A stretch of 64,000 bases of DNA from Verpa conica (GCA_033030425.1 JAUFSD010000012.1:868001-932000); one strand, 5' to 3'; numbered from the stretch's first letter, positions 11,401-23,463 are shown. Notes: generated by a model not told the origin, from the letters alone. Numbers and translations are program-made.

Positions 11401-13358
11401 CAACTTTAGTTGTTTGCCTTTTGTCTTGAATTTAGATCTAGATCAGGATACTCCTATTGAAACCTTTTCTACTCTGATTGCGAAATAAATCTTAGATCCC
11501 GTTATCATCTGTCAACGGAAATGTGTCACTACATGTACCTTAGGGGGTCAATATCACAACTGAGCAGAGCTCAGATCCATTTTTATTTGGCGAATGCTTG
11601 GCACCGTATAGCTTCAAATCCTAGAAGTTAACCCCACACTGCTACAAGGGTGGTCTAGTGACCGACAGTACTCGCCTCCTAGCAGCCCCCGAGCCACCAA
11701 GCTGAGAAAGTTCTTGTATTACTCGGGCGGGCTTTATGGTCTGGAGATTCGCTAATTTCCAAAAAAAATTTCGGGTTGGGAGTCGCTAAGGGTGCACCAA
11801 TAGATAAACGATATCGACTCACAGACACTACTCTTGCCTTTCGAGGAGCACGGTGATCTCTACGGGACGGGGAGGGATATGCCTTCTCTTTATGAATTCA
11901 GTCGGGAGTCGGGCCTTCGGTAAACTACCATATATCCTGCCCTAGATGCGCTAAAGAGTTTTATAGATTAAGCCGAACTGTGGAGGTGCACGGTCATTCG
12001 TAACCAAGGAGAAATGTGTTAATTAATTGATTTATCTGCGAGTTTTTTTTTTTTTTTTTACTGTGTAGATCCATGGTACGTGATGATTTCTATAGGCCAC
12101 GATGTGGGAAAAACAAAGCGTCTCGGTTGGTATTGTTTTTTGGATGTACCCCTGCGCCCTGTGGCTCGCTGCCCGGTGAGATTATGAAGTAAACCACGCT
12201 TCAAGTCTGCCGAAGGTGATGTCCTGAACACCATTTGGCGTATTCGACGTTTCTGCATCAGTCATGGCTGATTCAGGTACAGGCCGGTTCAGGTACTAGC
12301 CTATTGGCTGCTGCCTCATCGCGCCCCTTAAATCTTATAAAGTTGCATTAGCGCGTTTCGGCTAGATTTTCGATTATCCTATCTGGGCTCTGGGTATCAA
12401 CAACACTGCATTCTGCCCCCTTTTGCCTATCATGGCAGCTGCTAAACCAGTAAACACCATCCATATAGGCATACATGTATTCAGCCCTAGAATCCCCGTC
12501 CATTCAATCATCTTTGATATTAGACAGGCGTCACCGTAGATGGGATTAGCCGCTGGGATTCTCGCATGAGTGATAATCTTACCTATTAGTACTCTATAGC
12601 TCGTTCTTTGTCCTCAATGAGGCTTGAAACTCTATATGCACAACTTCCGTATCTTGATGGGTAGTCTATCTATGCCAACAACCTTCCTGCGGATCCACCA
12701 CAGCTCTACTAAGACCGATTAGTATAGGGACCCCCTACCTCAAAAGTTTAGACTCTTGGAGGGGCACATTGTGGAAACAGCCCTCTGATGTGTCTGTGTG
12801 ACGAGCCATGTGGTGTGGTTTTCTCGGTACCTTAGGTACATGCTACTCATGCCCCAGCCCGTGTGGACCCCCCTCTTGTTCTCGGCGGGTATTCTCATGA
12901 AAAGTGGTGCGCGAAAAGCAAATGTCGTCCGTGGTAGCGGAACGAAGGAAATTACCGCCGCCCCCGAGCATCAGGCTGTGCTGTGCCTGTGTTGTGCGGC
13001 GTATTATATCGTTTTTTTTCTTTCCTTTTGTTCCTGACGCCCTGCTCACTCACCCCGGTCTCCCAGCTCAGGATACCAACCTCAGAATAGAGAGAGAATG
13101 GGCTTGGCCATGGGCTTACTATGCCTCTCAAATCTCCCTTTTATCCCACGCCTTTCCCCTCTTTCCTTCTCTTTTTCTTTCTCCTCCTCCACTCCTTTGT
13201 TCTCCGACCAAGTCGTTCATTATTACAGTATTGTTAATTGTACGGCCGGTGGTGCTACTTTACGTTCCTTAATACTTCAGTTCATCACACTCATTCCCCC
13301 CACGATATTTGGTGGATCGACATAAGTTAGAAAAGATATACAGAAATTCAAATCGACC
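8482..13358. other. 4.9 kb without a recognisable gene
   Basis: AT-rich DNA with only short frames. A stop-free stretch at 10697-10906 (70 codons, no start, reading DPPENDSYVAEVRPILTPST) may be the remnant of an element protein but matches nothing I recognise. Frames near 8733-9077 and 9334-9654 have no recognisable features. From about 12900 to 13340 the plus strand turns C/T-rich, probably the tos1 promoter. A T13 tract lies at 12046-12059. Confidence 0.55.
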
Positions 13359-14750
13359 ATGCCTAGCCCTAGCAGATTCCTTAGTGGGTTTGCTGCTTTC
13401 GCAGCAATTGTACAATTAGCCTCCGCAGGAAGTGATTGCCAAGTTCTCGGCGGTATCTCTTACTGCCAGGAAACCAGTGCTATTACCTATAATAGCGTTG
13501 GTTTCTCTGGTAGCTACTCCGACGTCATTGGCACGGATGCTGAAGCTTGTACTTGCAAATACGCACCAAAGTCATTCTCTGGTGGACTGGCTCCCTTAAA
13601 TGAGGAGGTATGCTTTAGGATATCAATTCGTAACTACTGTGAACTTATCTCTAATCTTAATCGCATTTAGCTTTCATTCCACTTCCGTGGGCCGATCCGT
13701 CTTAAGAAGTTTGCTGCATATACCCCAAGTACTTCTAGCGATAAGAAGAAGCGCACTGAGGAGCACCATATCCGCCGCCATGCTCACAATCACAAACGCG
13801 ATGTACGTGTGGTAACTTCCACTACTACAATCACAGTCACAGTCCTCCCTACTGCAACTGGTGCTCCAGTTGATGTTGCGGCTGTCTCATCTGCTGCTAC
13901 CTCTGCCTCGCCTGCTACTCCGTCTGAAAGTCAGTCTGGTAGCTCTGACAGTGGTGATTGGTCCCGTATCTCATTTTACGATTCTGAGCAAAGCACTGCC
14001 GATGGTCTCGTCTTTTTGAACCACATGGGTGGGCAAGGGTCCGGCACTTTTGACTTATGTTTTGGAAACTCTATCTCTTATGCCAACGGAACCGCCAATG
14101 GTGGCAGTGCAAATTCCGAGATTCTTCAGGATGTTTTGGTCCCTTCCAACAATGAGTTTATTATTATGACCGACAAGAAGTGTGAAGGAGATAACTGTGG
14201 ATACTACCGGCCTAATACTCCTGCTTATCGTGAGTTTTTGAGTTCTCTGTTTGTAATAGTACATTTATTAACTCCTACAGATGGTTTTGGTGGAGAGAAC
14301 AAAGTCTTCCTCTTTGAGTTCCAAATGCCTGAGGACAAGAATGGTCCCGAGTTCAACCGCAATATTCCCGCTATCTGGGCCTTAAACGCTAAAATTCCTC
14401 GCACTGCGCAATACGGAAAGCTAGCTGGTGGTGATAATAAAGCCTCTTGCTCTTGTTGGGATACTGGATGTGGCGAAATGGATCTATTTGAGACCCTCGT
14501 AGGGGCTGATGATTTCCTTAAGACTCATTATCACTCTGAGCAGGGCACCAATACTATTTACGGAGGAGGGGGATCACCTGATTACTTTGCGCGCCCTTAT
14601 ACAAAACCCATACAGGCTGCCGTTATCTTTAAAGCGAGCAAAATCTTCATTACCATCCTTGACAAGGCAACCGATTTTTCCAAGGTGCTTAGTAGCGACT
14701 TTGTCAGCGGTTGCGAGAAGACCATCTCCGTCTTCAGCGTTCCGACGTAA
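13359..14750 (+). CDS. tos1: Tos1/YJL171C-like secreted cell-wall protein
   Basis: This is a member of the fungal Tos1 family (DUF2403 N-terminal plus DUF2401 C-terminal, a predicted glycan-active cell-wall prot​ein). Exons are 13359..13607, 13671..14229 and 14281..14750 (introns of 63 and 51 nt), giving 425 residues. A signal peptide ends near residue 23 (VQLASAG). The N-terminal domain shows SDCQVLGGISYC and LSFHFRGPIRLKKFA, and a dibasic segment (HNHKRD) precedes a Ser/Thr/Ala-rich linker. The C-terminal domain carries the family's hallmark sequences: FYDSEQSTADGLVFLNHMGG, PAIWALNAKIPRTAQYG, CSCWDTGCGEMDLFE and GGGGSPDYFARP. No C-terminal hydrophobic tail is present, so it is secreted or wall-bound rather than GPI-anchored. 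The 51-nt intron is a multiple of three without a stop, so it cannot be detected from the frame alone; it was removed because AY-HGFGG matches the family and GT-AG borders fit. Confidence 0.92.
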
Positions 14751-16273
14751 AGGATAGCGTGTCATTACTGTTTTTCTTATCTAAGATGCTAGTAAAGCTT
14801 TGATATCTTTGGGGTCACGTGATTGTGCAAGAGTTGTTTCTTATATCTTGTTTTTTCTTAAATTTTTGGCTATTGGTGCGCACTATAATACCCCTTATTA
14901 CCATCATGAGCTACATCCTCACATTACTGTTAATACTAGTTCACTAGATGACCGGCCTAGTATCTGGAAACTATCGGTACCCGAAGGGGGGTATTTGTAA
15001 AATAGTACTCTGGATACTGTAAATTGCAGCGAGCAGGACCCTACCATATCGTCTTTTTTTTGTCTAGGGAGGAGTTTTTGAATATCATTTTCCCTTTTAT
15101 AATGAATAGTATAAAGATTAGTATGGAGTTTTCTAAAGACGGTGCGGGAGGATAACATTAGACTGTTTGCCAGTAGTCTTTATGATTACCTATTCTCGTT
15201 GCGTTATCAGATGCCGGAACCCAGCACAGCCTACCAAGCCAAACGGCCTCGGCCCAAAGTTTATACTAGGCTCATCTAAAAAAAATTACATTAGTTTCAT
15301 TCGTACTTAATCTTTACCGTTAATACCTGGCTACTCTAGTACACGGTCTAGACGCTCACTAGATATTACTCGGGAGAGAAATGTCTTGTAATATTTTTAT
15401 TCCAGCTACCAGATATACACCCTACCAGATACACCCTACCTCCTTTTTTTATGAGTTTTCATCCTCCCTTCGGTTTTAGGTAGCTTCGTTGTGGGTGTTG
15501 TGAGTGTTGTGAGTACTGATTGGGCTCTTAAAATATATCCCACTTCCAATATCTAGGGGAAGAACATGTAATACTCTCTTTTAGGGCTTTACTCTAGGGA
15601 TATATCTTCGACAAAAACCTAAAGAGCGAATAAAAACTTTGAATTTCTTCTCATATTTCCTGATCTTTTTTGCTGTACGCTGTATTTTTACAGTGTTAAA
15701 TAACCCTGCACTAGCTAGCATAATTTCGTAGTTCGCAAAATCTCCATAGCTACATTTATTTATAGAAGGAGATAGGTGAGAATTCAGACGTCATTAATTC
15801 AAACACGAGGTTTAGTTTTAGGCGCAGCTGTTCTACTACCTAGGACCTGATTTTATTTCCCGGGGTTATGGGATTGCGGCTTTGTTAGTTAGGGAATCTC
15901 TGGAGGAGACATCCTAATTAATACATAGACTTATAGAACATCTACATGTAGTATTGAAATCAGACGTAAGCCTTTCTTGTCACTGAAATGAATTAATTTT
16001 TCATATATAGCATTTATCATGTACTAAGTACTTCTATGAACGGTTGAATATTGTACTTTTTACAGTCAAAAATGAATTTTTATTCCACAACAGCTACACA
16101 CGCCAAGACTAATAAAAGGATATGGAGCTTTACTAAAACTATATCAGGCCGCATATCTTTTGATTAGTGATTTAACTCGATCACTGTAAGAACAGGAATA
16201 TAGGCCTTAAAGTTTATAGCACATCTAAGTCTGCGCGTGCCATACATGGATCGTTTTTCGGGAGGTTTAAAAT

Positions 16274-16391
16274 GGATTGGGAACAATTTGTAAATATTTC
16301 GATCTAATGTTCAATATTAATAGTATGAAATTGGGAACGATGTGGAAAGGGTTTAACTGATCTAGCTAGTGTTCAATATTAGTAGTGTAAA
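16274..16391. repeat. Diverged tandem duplication of about 60 bp
   Basis: Two adjacent units share TTGGGAAC and GTTCAATATTA(A/G)TAGT(A/G)T(G/A)AAA in the same order. Many of the differences are transitions. Noncoding. Confidence 0.6.
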
Positions 16392-16892
16392 AGGCTGTGA
16401 AACTATAAAATACTAGTAAATCTGGTTCGTGTATATGGACGTTCTCTATACGCATAGCTAAGTTATAATATACGTACATAGGTTGTCATTTACCCTAGTA
16501 GATAAGACCTATGATCTGTGTTTTAATACTGTCTGTTACAAGGTTATAATGAATTATGACTCGTTAGAGGTAATATAGGTACCAAGTATTTAAATTCACG
16601 GTGAGGATATATAAGGCGTGGAGAATTAGGGAGGCTATATAGAAAATAGTCCCTCTACGGAGATAGATAGGTTAATTTACGTAGGACCTAGCTTAGAGAG
16701 TAAAACGTTGAAGTCCTCCGGATAAATTAATAAAAGTACCCTAAAATAAAGTGGGACCGGTAGAACAGCGAAGTTTATATTCACTCTAGAAACTCGATTT
16801 ATCTTTGGGTATGTAGAATTACTTGAGCTGTAAGTATTATGATCAGTCAACTTGGGTTTTAAAATGTAATTTTCCCATGAATTAGTGCATTT

Positions 16893-17123
16893 AGTAGTTT
16901 CTTCCGGGCCAAGAAGTGGATACGTGAATTCACGTGTAGGTATATAGTAGTAACCATCTGCAAATTAATGATAATTGTAAATATGTAAATCTATTGAAGG
17001 TTCAGCCTGTTATAATACCCTCAAGTCAATTCTAAAATCACGATCGGTACTACTACTCCTGCTGGCTACTGTACCTGCATGTGAGTTTCACGTGCCCACT
17101 TCTTGACTCGGAGGCACGAGTAC
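16893..17123. mobile_element. Foldback element, family A copy 2
   Basis: The left arm near 16893-16927 (CTTCCGGGCCAAGAAGT..ACGTGA) and right arm 17088-17123 (TCACGTGCCCACTTCTTGAC, then TCGGAGGCACGAGTAC) are complementary. Both match the arms of the element at 6257-6368. The body is about twice as long as copy 1. Its right end abuts another element. Confidence 0.65.
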
Positions 17124-17279
17124 CGTACTAACTTACAAGATTCGACCCGTCACAGCAAGGGTATTTTGCACCAAAACTTGCAGAACTAACGTCCAGAACA
17201 CCAAAAAGGCTGCCTCTGGTTGGTCAAGACAGGTGTAATCCCTACTACAGCGGGTCGAATTTCGTGAGTCAATACGGTA
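17121..17279. mobile_element. Foldback element with transition-only arm divergence
   Basis: The arms 17121-17160 and 17241-17279 begin TACCGTA and pair over about 39 bp. I count about eleven mismatches and every one is a transition. The two ends of the element are therefore decaying by C-to-T/G-to-A change. No reading frame inside. Confidence 0.65.
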
Positions 17280-18359
17280 TAAGAGGGCTTTTAATCACTA
17301 AAGATCTTCTATAACTTAGGTAATATGTTGGTAGAAACCATACTAAAACTTTTGGGCTTTGTGATCAAGTAGTCAATAGAGCTTCCTCTGCCTCGATAGT
17401 AGAGGTAATGAACAGTATTTTTTCTCTATGCTGGTTAGTAATGCTATTATAGGTTGAATTGAGAATCTATCCATAAATTTTACAATATTCCAGAAGACTC
17501 AGCAATTAGGAACCTCTGAGTTGGGATCAAGTGATCAGGCGTGACAGCATGCGGTTTCTCCAGATACATGTAGAGTACCATACTCCAGTGTACCCAGGTA
17601 AGTTTCTAGGGTACAAAGATGAACATAAAATCTGACATTACTGTAAATCGTCTTGAGCATCAAAAACTGTACCTACCTTGAGCGTTGTGTTTGGGTGTTG
17701 CTAGGGCAGGAGGATGTGCATCGCTTTCCGGCACCTCTATGCGTGAGAGGCTCTGACCGACGTCAGTGGAACTCCGGAGCCAATAACTGTAGGCTTCAGA
17801 GTGCTTATCGTAACTGGGTTGTCTCTGTGCCCCGATGGAATTAGATCCCACTTCATATATATCTAATGCTCAAGCTTATCTTGCGTCTGGGCGGCAGTGT
17901 GTAGAGTAGTTGAGTGGTGGAGTGGCGAGGTTGAAAATGCGGAGATACCCAAGTTCGAACCGATTGCCGAGGTTTCCAGTGCGTAGCACGAGCTCCCTCA
18001 CGCTCTTTTTCCTTCCCTGCGCCCCCGATCGAGGATTCACAGAGTGTGTGAAGAAAGAGCTTCATCTTGCTCCTTCATTTTTATTACATTTCTTTTCCAT
18101 TCTGTCATTGGGTTTAGCTGTGCGGGCTTTGCATCTACGTATTTCTGGATCGTTATTTGTTTCCTGTTATTTTATTTTTCACCGCCTTGCCACGAAATAC
18201 TCCTATAGAGTGGTATCGGCGCTCAACTGGTTAACGTCTGTCTCTCATCGCCAGCGAATACAGTAGAAGCAGAAAAGTTCTCTCCACTGCCCCCCTCCAT
18301 CTTTTGTCGGTCGCTCGCTCTTACCCTCCCTCCCTCCCTCCGGTCCTCGTCCCTTCTTC

Positions 18360-19869
18360 ATGTCCCAGGTCTCTCCTCCTAAACCTTGGGAGCGAAACGG
18401 TGCTGTCGGTACTCGTACGTGTTGTCCTGTCTCTCCCAACCCCCCTATCTACCGATCGATCTACCTTCGTTTACATTCACCACCACATCTATTCTAACTT
18501 ATTCTTTCCTCTTCCTCCCCTTCAGCCACTATCATTCAGTCTTCCACGCTTACAGCTCCTGTACAAGTAATGTCCACTCCAGCAGCAGCAACAACACAGG
18601 CAGCTACAGCTACGACAACAACAACAGCCTCAGGTGCTCCTGCGCTCCCGGCACGGCCATCAAGCTTAACTACTGCGAGTGCCAATCGTTTCGGAGCCAC
18701 CGCAACAACTACTGCCGGTGCGTATGGAGCTTATAACAGACCACCTGGCTACGGCCTCGGCACCGGGTATGGGGGCATCGGGTCTTATTCATCACCCTAT
18801 AGTCGATTCGGGGGCTATGGTGGTAGTATGTATGGTGGTGGAATGGGAATGGGAATGGGAATGGGAGGATTAGGCGGATTTGGAGGAATGGGTGGGTACC
18901 CAGGTGATCCGAATGATCCAAGTAGCCTCACCCAGGGCATGCAAAACAGCACCGCGGCAACGTTCCAGATGATTGAGAGCATCGTTGGTGCGTTCGGTGG
19001 GTTCGCTCAGATGCTTGAGTCTACTTACATGGCGACGCATTCTTCATTTTTTGGTATGTCTCTCACCTTCACACTACACTTCACTAGCACAGTACTAATT
19101 GGTTCTTGTTATAGCTATGGTACAAGTTGCCGAACAATTCGGAAACCTTAAGAACACCCTCGGCTCAATCCTCGGCATCTTCACGATGATGCGGTGGGCC
19201 CGTATTGCCCTAGCAAAACTCACAGGTCGACCCCTCCCTGCCTCTGCGAGTGAGCTGACAGCCTCAAACTTCGCTGCCTTCGACGGCATCACTGGTAAGG
19301 GTGGTCGTACAGGTGCCCCTAAACCATCGAAGAAGCCATTCTTCTTCTTTGTCGTCGCCGTTTTTGGATTACCCTATCTCATGGGTAAACTAATCCGTGC
19401 CCTGGCGAGTCGTCAAGAGGCTGAGGAGCGCAGGAGAATTGAGGCCGCTGGTGGACCCGAGATGTTTGCTGCTGGCGGTGCAGCCAGCATGGATCCTAGT
19501 AAGCTAGAGTTCTGTCGTGCGACGTTCGATTTCACACCTGAGGTGCAGGGTGGGGTTGAATTGGACGTGAAGAAGGGAGACCTTGTGGCCGTATTGAGCA
19601 AATGTGATCCGATGGGGAACCCATCCCAGTGGTGGAAATGCCGTGCAAGAGATAGTAGGGTGGGGTATCTACCAAGTCCATACTTGGAGGTTATTAGCCG
19701 GAAGGATGGGGTTGCCGCTGCTTCGAGTGGGGTGAAGCAGATTACAGATGGTACGGCGAGCAGGACAGCGACGATGACGAGTGAGATGGCAGGAGAGCTA
19801 GTGAAGGATACGAAGCCAGGAGATATTAGTATCGAGAGCTTTCAGAAGAGCCAGTTTTTCTCTTCATGA
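18360..19869 (+). CDS. pex13: Pex13, peroxisomal importomer SH3 protein
   Basis: Pex13 is a peroxisomal membrane docking-complex subunit that works with Pex14/Pex17 to import Pex5 cargo. Exons are 18360..18414, 18526..19053 and 19115..19869 (introns of 111 and 61 nt), giving 445 residues. The first exon encodes MSQVSPPKPWERNGAVG, the conserved PPKPWE start of fungal Pex13. It was found by reading upstream, since the long frame begins only at an internal Met (18570). Donor GTACGT, branch TTCTAACT and acceptor CTTCAG fit in phase. A Gly/Tyr/Met-rich stretch with a GM repeat (18838-18867) follows, then the Pex13 domain with two hydrophobic segments (around LGSILGIFTMMRW and FFFFVVAVFGLPYLMG), then a C-terminal SH3 domain (CRATFDFTPE, ELDVKKGDLVAVLSK, WWKCRARDSRVGYLPSPYLE). 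An upstream donor at 18409 is also in phase but matches the consensus less well. Confidence 0.95.
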
Positions 19870-20311
19870 GTTTGGGATGGGATGGTGGAGCTGGGTAATA
19901 GACAGGATAAGTTTCAGGTTTTGTTTGCGAAGGGGATGAAAAGTAGGCAGCGGTATATGCTATTTGTTAATCTGTTTTTTTTGTATCCGAGTTTTCATAT
20001 ACTTCTTTTTCTTTCCTTTTTCTTCTTTGTATCATAGGGATGCATGCACTTCTTTGTCACTGGTGTTGACTCTATTACCTATTTGATTATCTGGTGGGGC
20101 TAAGAATTATGAATAGGGAAGTGGGAAAGATAAATTATATATTTAGAGTTTTTCTTTGCTGTCTTTCCACTCACGAATCTCATACTCTATAGAGGGGCAA
20201 TCTAAGAGTATTTTGTCTTGATTAGGTTTGCCTTGCAGCATGTAGTAGAACTTGACCACTCATCTCGGGCCATCCCCGCACAACTTCCAGCTGAAGATGC
20301 AACCCGCTTAT
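19870..20311. other. Convergent 3' region, pex13 / DsbA-like gene
   Basis: The 442 bp lie between two genes whose 3' ends face each other. T-rich stretches near 19970-20030 may hold pex13 polyadenylation signals. Nothing else was recognised. Confidence 0.6.
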
Positions 20312-21271
20312 TCAGACGATATTCTTCTCGAGCCACTCGGTCCATTGGTTTACATCCCAGCCACTAGAAATTGAATTCTCGATGTTCCCATTGAAGATGA
20401 TGGTAGGGCTCACATGGATACTAGTCAAGCGTGCGGCTTTAACGTGGAGCTTTAGGTCGTTTGTTACCTATTCCACGCACAGGAAAATAAGCCCTTATCG
20501 CTAGTTACCACAGATTGCTAGGGGATACCTGGTTGCCAATGTTGTATGCACCATCAATAGGCTCATCAGCAATTTTTAGTAAATTATAGACTTTGGACTG
20601 ATCCACGCCGACCGAACCCGCGAGAGCGGAGAGACGCTCGTAGGTCCTGTTCCTAGTCTCGTTGACGACATTAACATCAAAGTATTCGATTTGTTTGTCG
20701 AATAGTGCTGCTGAGAATTTCCAGTACTTGGAAGGGTCAATTCGTTCAACTGCTAGCCCAGCCTCATGGGCTGTTGTAGATGATATTAGTTGATGACGAG
20801 TGAGAATTTGTGAGGGGAAGATATGACTTACTGAGAGTGGAGCTGGGGTGCCAAGGTTGGACTTGTTGACGGAAGATGAACTTAATTTAAGGAAGAGTGG
20901 TTAACATAGGTTTTTTTTTTCTTGGATACTTTTGTTTCGTGGTTTACCTGAACTTTCCCGGGATACTTTTGGTCTACCAGGGGTTTGACGTCATTGTAGA
21001 TGCGTTTAAAGATCTTTGCAGAATACTGTGTTTATGTGGGAATTTAAGTCAGGCTATACAATGCCTGTATGTAGTTCGAGTTGGGAACTCACGGGGCAGA
21101 CGTAGTCAAGATCTATTTTGCCCAGGAGATTTAGTAACAAATTCTCCAGATAAAGCTCAAAGCCTTAGAGACTACTAATGGTTGGAATTGTAACTTACAG
21201 AGCTCTAAAGTATGCAAAGGGACTGCAGAAGCGTTCAAGACATGAGCAGCGAACTTAGGAGCAACAGCCAT
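20312..21271 (-). CDS. DsbA-like thioredoxin-fold protein
   Basis: This is a thioredoxin-fold protein of the DsbA/2-hydroxychromene-isomerase-like type common in filamentous ascomycetes. Exons read from 21271 down are 21271..21199, 21112..21093, 21025..20948, 20880..20832, 20770..20529 and 20467..20312 (introns 86, 67, 67, 61 and 61 nt), giving 205 residues. The start MAVAPKFAAHVLNASAVPLH leads into HTLELYLDYVCPYSAK. The active-site motif is CPYS (one Cys at residue 30, so probably not a dithiol oxidase). QQVQPWHPSS, the helical HEAGLAVERIDPSKYW and a cis-Pro loop (HVSPTIIFNG) complete the fold. The protein ends NISSGWDVNQW-like and LEKNIV. The second exon is only 20 nt. One acceptor is TTAAG. 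No signal peptide is present, so it is probably cytosolic. The substrate is unknown. Confidence 0.86.
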
Positions 21272-21986
21272 GATTGTGACTAGATAAGGTGGGTAAAAGC
21301 TTCTGATAGCTGGGCTAGTTATTGGAGACGGGTTTTTTCAATGGTACTGATAACGGTGTTTGTGGGAGAGGAATGTAGGAACGAAAAGAGGGGTTCAAGG
21401 GTTATTTGTATGTACGCATGTATCTGGGTTTCCAAGCTCTACATGCTCTGTAATACCTAGGCAGGCAGTATTACCACGGAAGCACCAGAAGTGCCGCAAT
21501 TCTCAACAGCTATGAGCGTGTTTGCCGTAGGCAGACTTCTACTCTACATACCGTATAATCTCGGGCATAACGAAATGGCCTAGACTAGGTAGTTCCAAAT
21601 CACTATTCCAACAGGACAAAAGTTCATGCAAATTTATAAAAAACTACTCCTCAAATCCGTCTAACAAAATGATTTTTATTTAAGTATTTTAACTCCACCT
21701 AGCCTGGGCTACTCCGTTGTACCCGAGATTATACGGTACTCCATGTGAATCTTGGTGCAGCCGGTCATTACCTAGCATGGCTATTCGTTATGAGAATTCT
21801 CTCTCGTTATCGATAAGCATGTACGCCCAATAGTCTTGGCGGCTATTACACCCCGCTGGGTGAAGTGGGTGAGGCTCAACCCCCATCATCCCCCACAAAC
21901 ATCATCTCTAACACCCATCTCAGAACTCCTATATCGCAGAGAAACTTTCGAGTTAAATAGAAGTATCAAGTTCTTCAGTAGCTACA
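21272..21986. promoter_or_regulatory. Divergent promoter region with foldback element
   Basis: The 715 bp separate the start codons of the DsbA-like gene (-) and vta1 (+) and must contain both promoters. A 190-bp foldback element occupies 21549-21738. No TATA box or recognisable operator stands out. Confidence 0.55.
21549..21738. mobile_element. Foldback element, family B copy 1 (190 bp)
   Basis: Arms begin TACCGTATAATCTCGGG and pair over about 50 bp (21549-21600 with 21687-21738). The first 17 bp are identical, and about eight later mismatches are all transitions before a small indel. A second copy of nearly the same length lies at 57869-58056. Confidence 0.75.
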
Positions 21987-23463
21987 ATGTCTGGCAAGTC
22001 GTTACCAGTTAAGGAGCCTCCGAGCGAGCTCAAGTCGGTCAAAGCATTCATTCTGCGCGGCAACCAGCTTCGTGGTGCCGATCCTGTTATCACGTACTAT
22101 TGTAAGTATTAGTAACTGCTCTCCATCTCCATCTCCCTCTCTCTAGTTCATAGAGATTGATAATGGTGGTTTTTGTCAGGTTACTTTTGGGCTATCAAAC
22201 AGATTCTCAGCAGTGGCCTTCACTCGTCGAGTGCTGAGTGTACAACTTGGACTACAGACCTTATGGATGAGCTTGAGCGGGTATTCTATTTAGATTGAAT
22301 TTTTTTGGTCATTCACTAATACTTGGAGATCAGCGGAAAGAAATTTTGGGGAACAATGAATTAATCGCTGATGATATGGCCGCTCAAGCCTACGTCGAGA
22401 ACTTTGCTCTCAAGATCTTTAACAATGGAGCTAACATCGTCGAAACAGGAAAAGCTACAAGGTATGATACTTTACATAACATTTAACATAGGTTGGTTCA
22501 GATTGCTGACTTTGCCTGTAAAAAAACAACTAGTCAGACTTCCGACACCTTGTTAGCCGGGGCGACGCTTCTAGAGGTTTCTAAGGTCTTTGGCGAACTT
22601 GACTCAGAGGTACCCCATTTCATTAAAGCCTTGTTCTATTAAATTGAACTAACACTAGAAACCTCTAGGCCCTCCAAAAGATCAAATACGCAAAATTTCA
22701 TGCAGCTCGTATCTGGAAAGCGATTCAGGCCGGCCAGGACCCAAACCCACCTAAACCTGAAGCCATTCACACAGAACCTCCCCCGGATATATACGGGAAC
22801 GACTCTTCTCTTCATACGGAGCCTCCTCCAGATATCTACGGAAACGATTCCCTTGAGCCGCATAGGCCTCCTGCCCCGAGTATCGAGGAAGTTCAAGACG
22901 AGTCTGTTGAGCTTGAGCCACGACTTGCACGCACCTCAATTTATGATGAATCCCTCCACCCTACACCCGCACCCGCACCAAATCGGTCGCCCACAGAGAT
23001 GACCCAAGACTTACCAAGTCCACCACGGTCACCAGCAAAACCGCAGGAATATTTTCCTGAAGTCCCCACTGTCCATGAACCGAGTGCGCCAAGTTTGTTC
23101 CCAACTACTATGGGTCCTGCAAATACAACGTTTCCAGACATATCACCATACAACCCTCCTCATCCCTCTGCCCCGTATTCTTCGGATCCATATAATCAAG
23201 CCCCTGTTAGACACACTCCCCCTCTGGTTAATGTTAATCCCTTCCACCAGCCTATACATACAACACAATATTCGGAACCAGTCCACAATATACCATCCCC
23301 AATGACAGTTCCACCTAAAAGGATGAAGAGGGAAATTACGGCTGAAGATATGGCAAAAGCGCAGAAACACGCAAAGTGGGCTATTAGCGCGCTGGATTAT
23401 GAAGATGTGGAGACGGCAATTAAGCAGTTCAAGTTGGGATTAGGGCTTTTGGGCGTAGAGTAG
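21987..23463 (+). CDS. vta1: Vta1-like ESCRT/Vps4 cofactor
   Basis: Vta1 binds and activates the AAA-ATPase Vps4 in ESCRT-III disassembly during multivesicular-body formation. Exons are 21987..22101, 22180..22280, 22334..22461, 22534..22609 and 22669..23463 (introns 78, 53, 72 and 59 nt), giving 404 residues. The N-terminal MIT-like domain (about 1-165) shows LRGADPVITYYCYFWAIKQI, NNELIADDMAAQAYVENFAL and KIKYAKFHAARIWKAIQAGQ. A long Pro-rich linker includes a tandem EPPPDIYGND repeat. The C-terminal helical domain (ITAEDMAKAQKHAKWAISAL, DYEDVETAIKQFKLGLGLL) is the VSL region that contacts Vps4. All junctions are GT-AG and in phase. A Ser (AGT) spans the third junction where relatives usually have Arg or Lys. 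Confidence 0.93.

Larger units (their letters stand above)
14751..18359. other. 3.6 kb AT-rich intergenic region
   Basis: No gene was seen. It contains a short tandem duplication (16274-16391), two adjacent foldback elements (about 16893-17279) and, from about 17900, the C/T-rich promoter and leader of pex13. Confidence 0.65.

Noticed and set aside
17900..17985. tRNA-like box B (GTTCGAACC)
   Set aside because: No T-stem, acceptor stem or anticodon arm pairs on either strand.
18195..18250. tRNA-like box A (CAACTGGTTAACG)
   Set aside because: No box B follows at the right distance; it lies in the pex13 leader.
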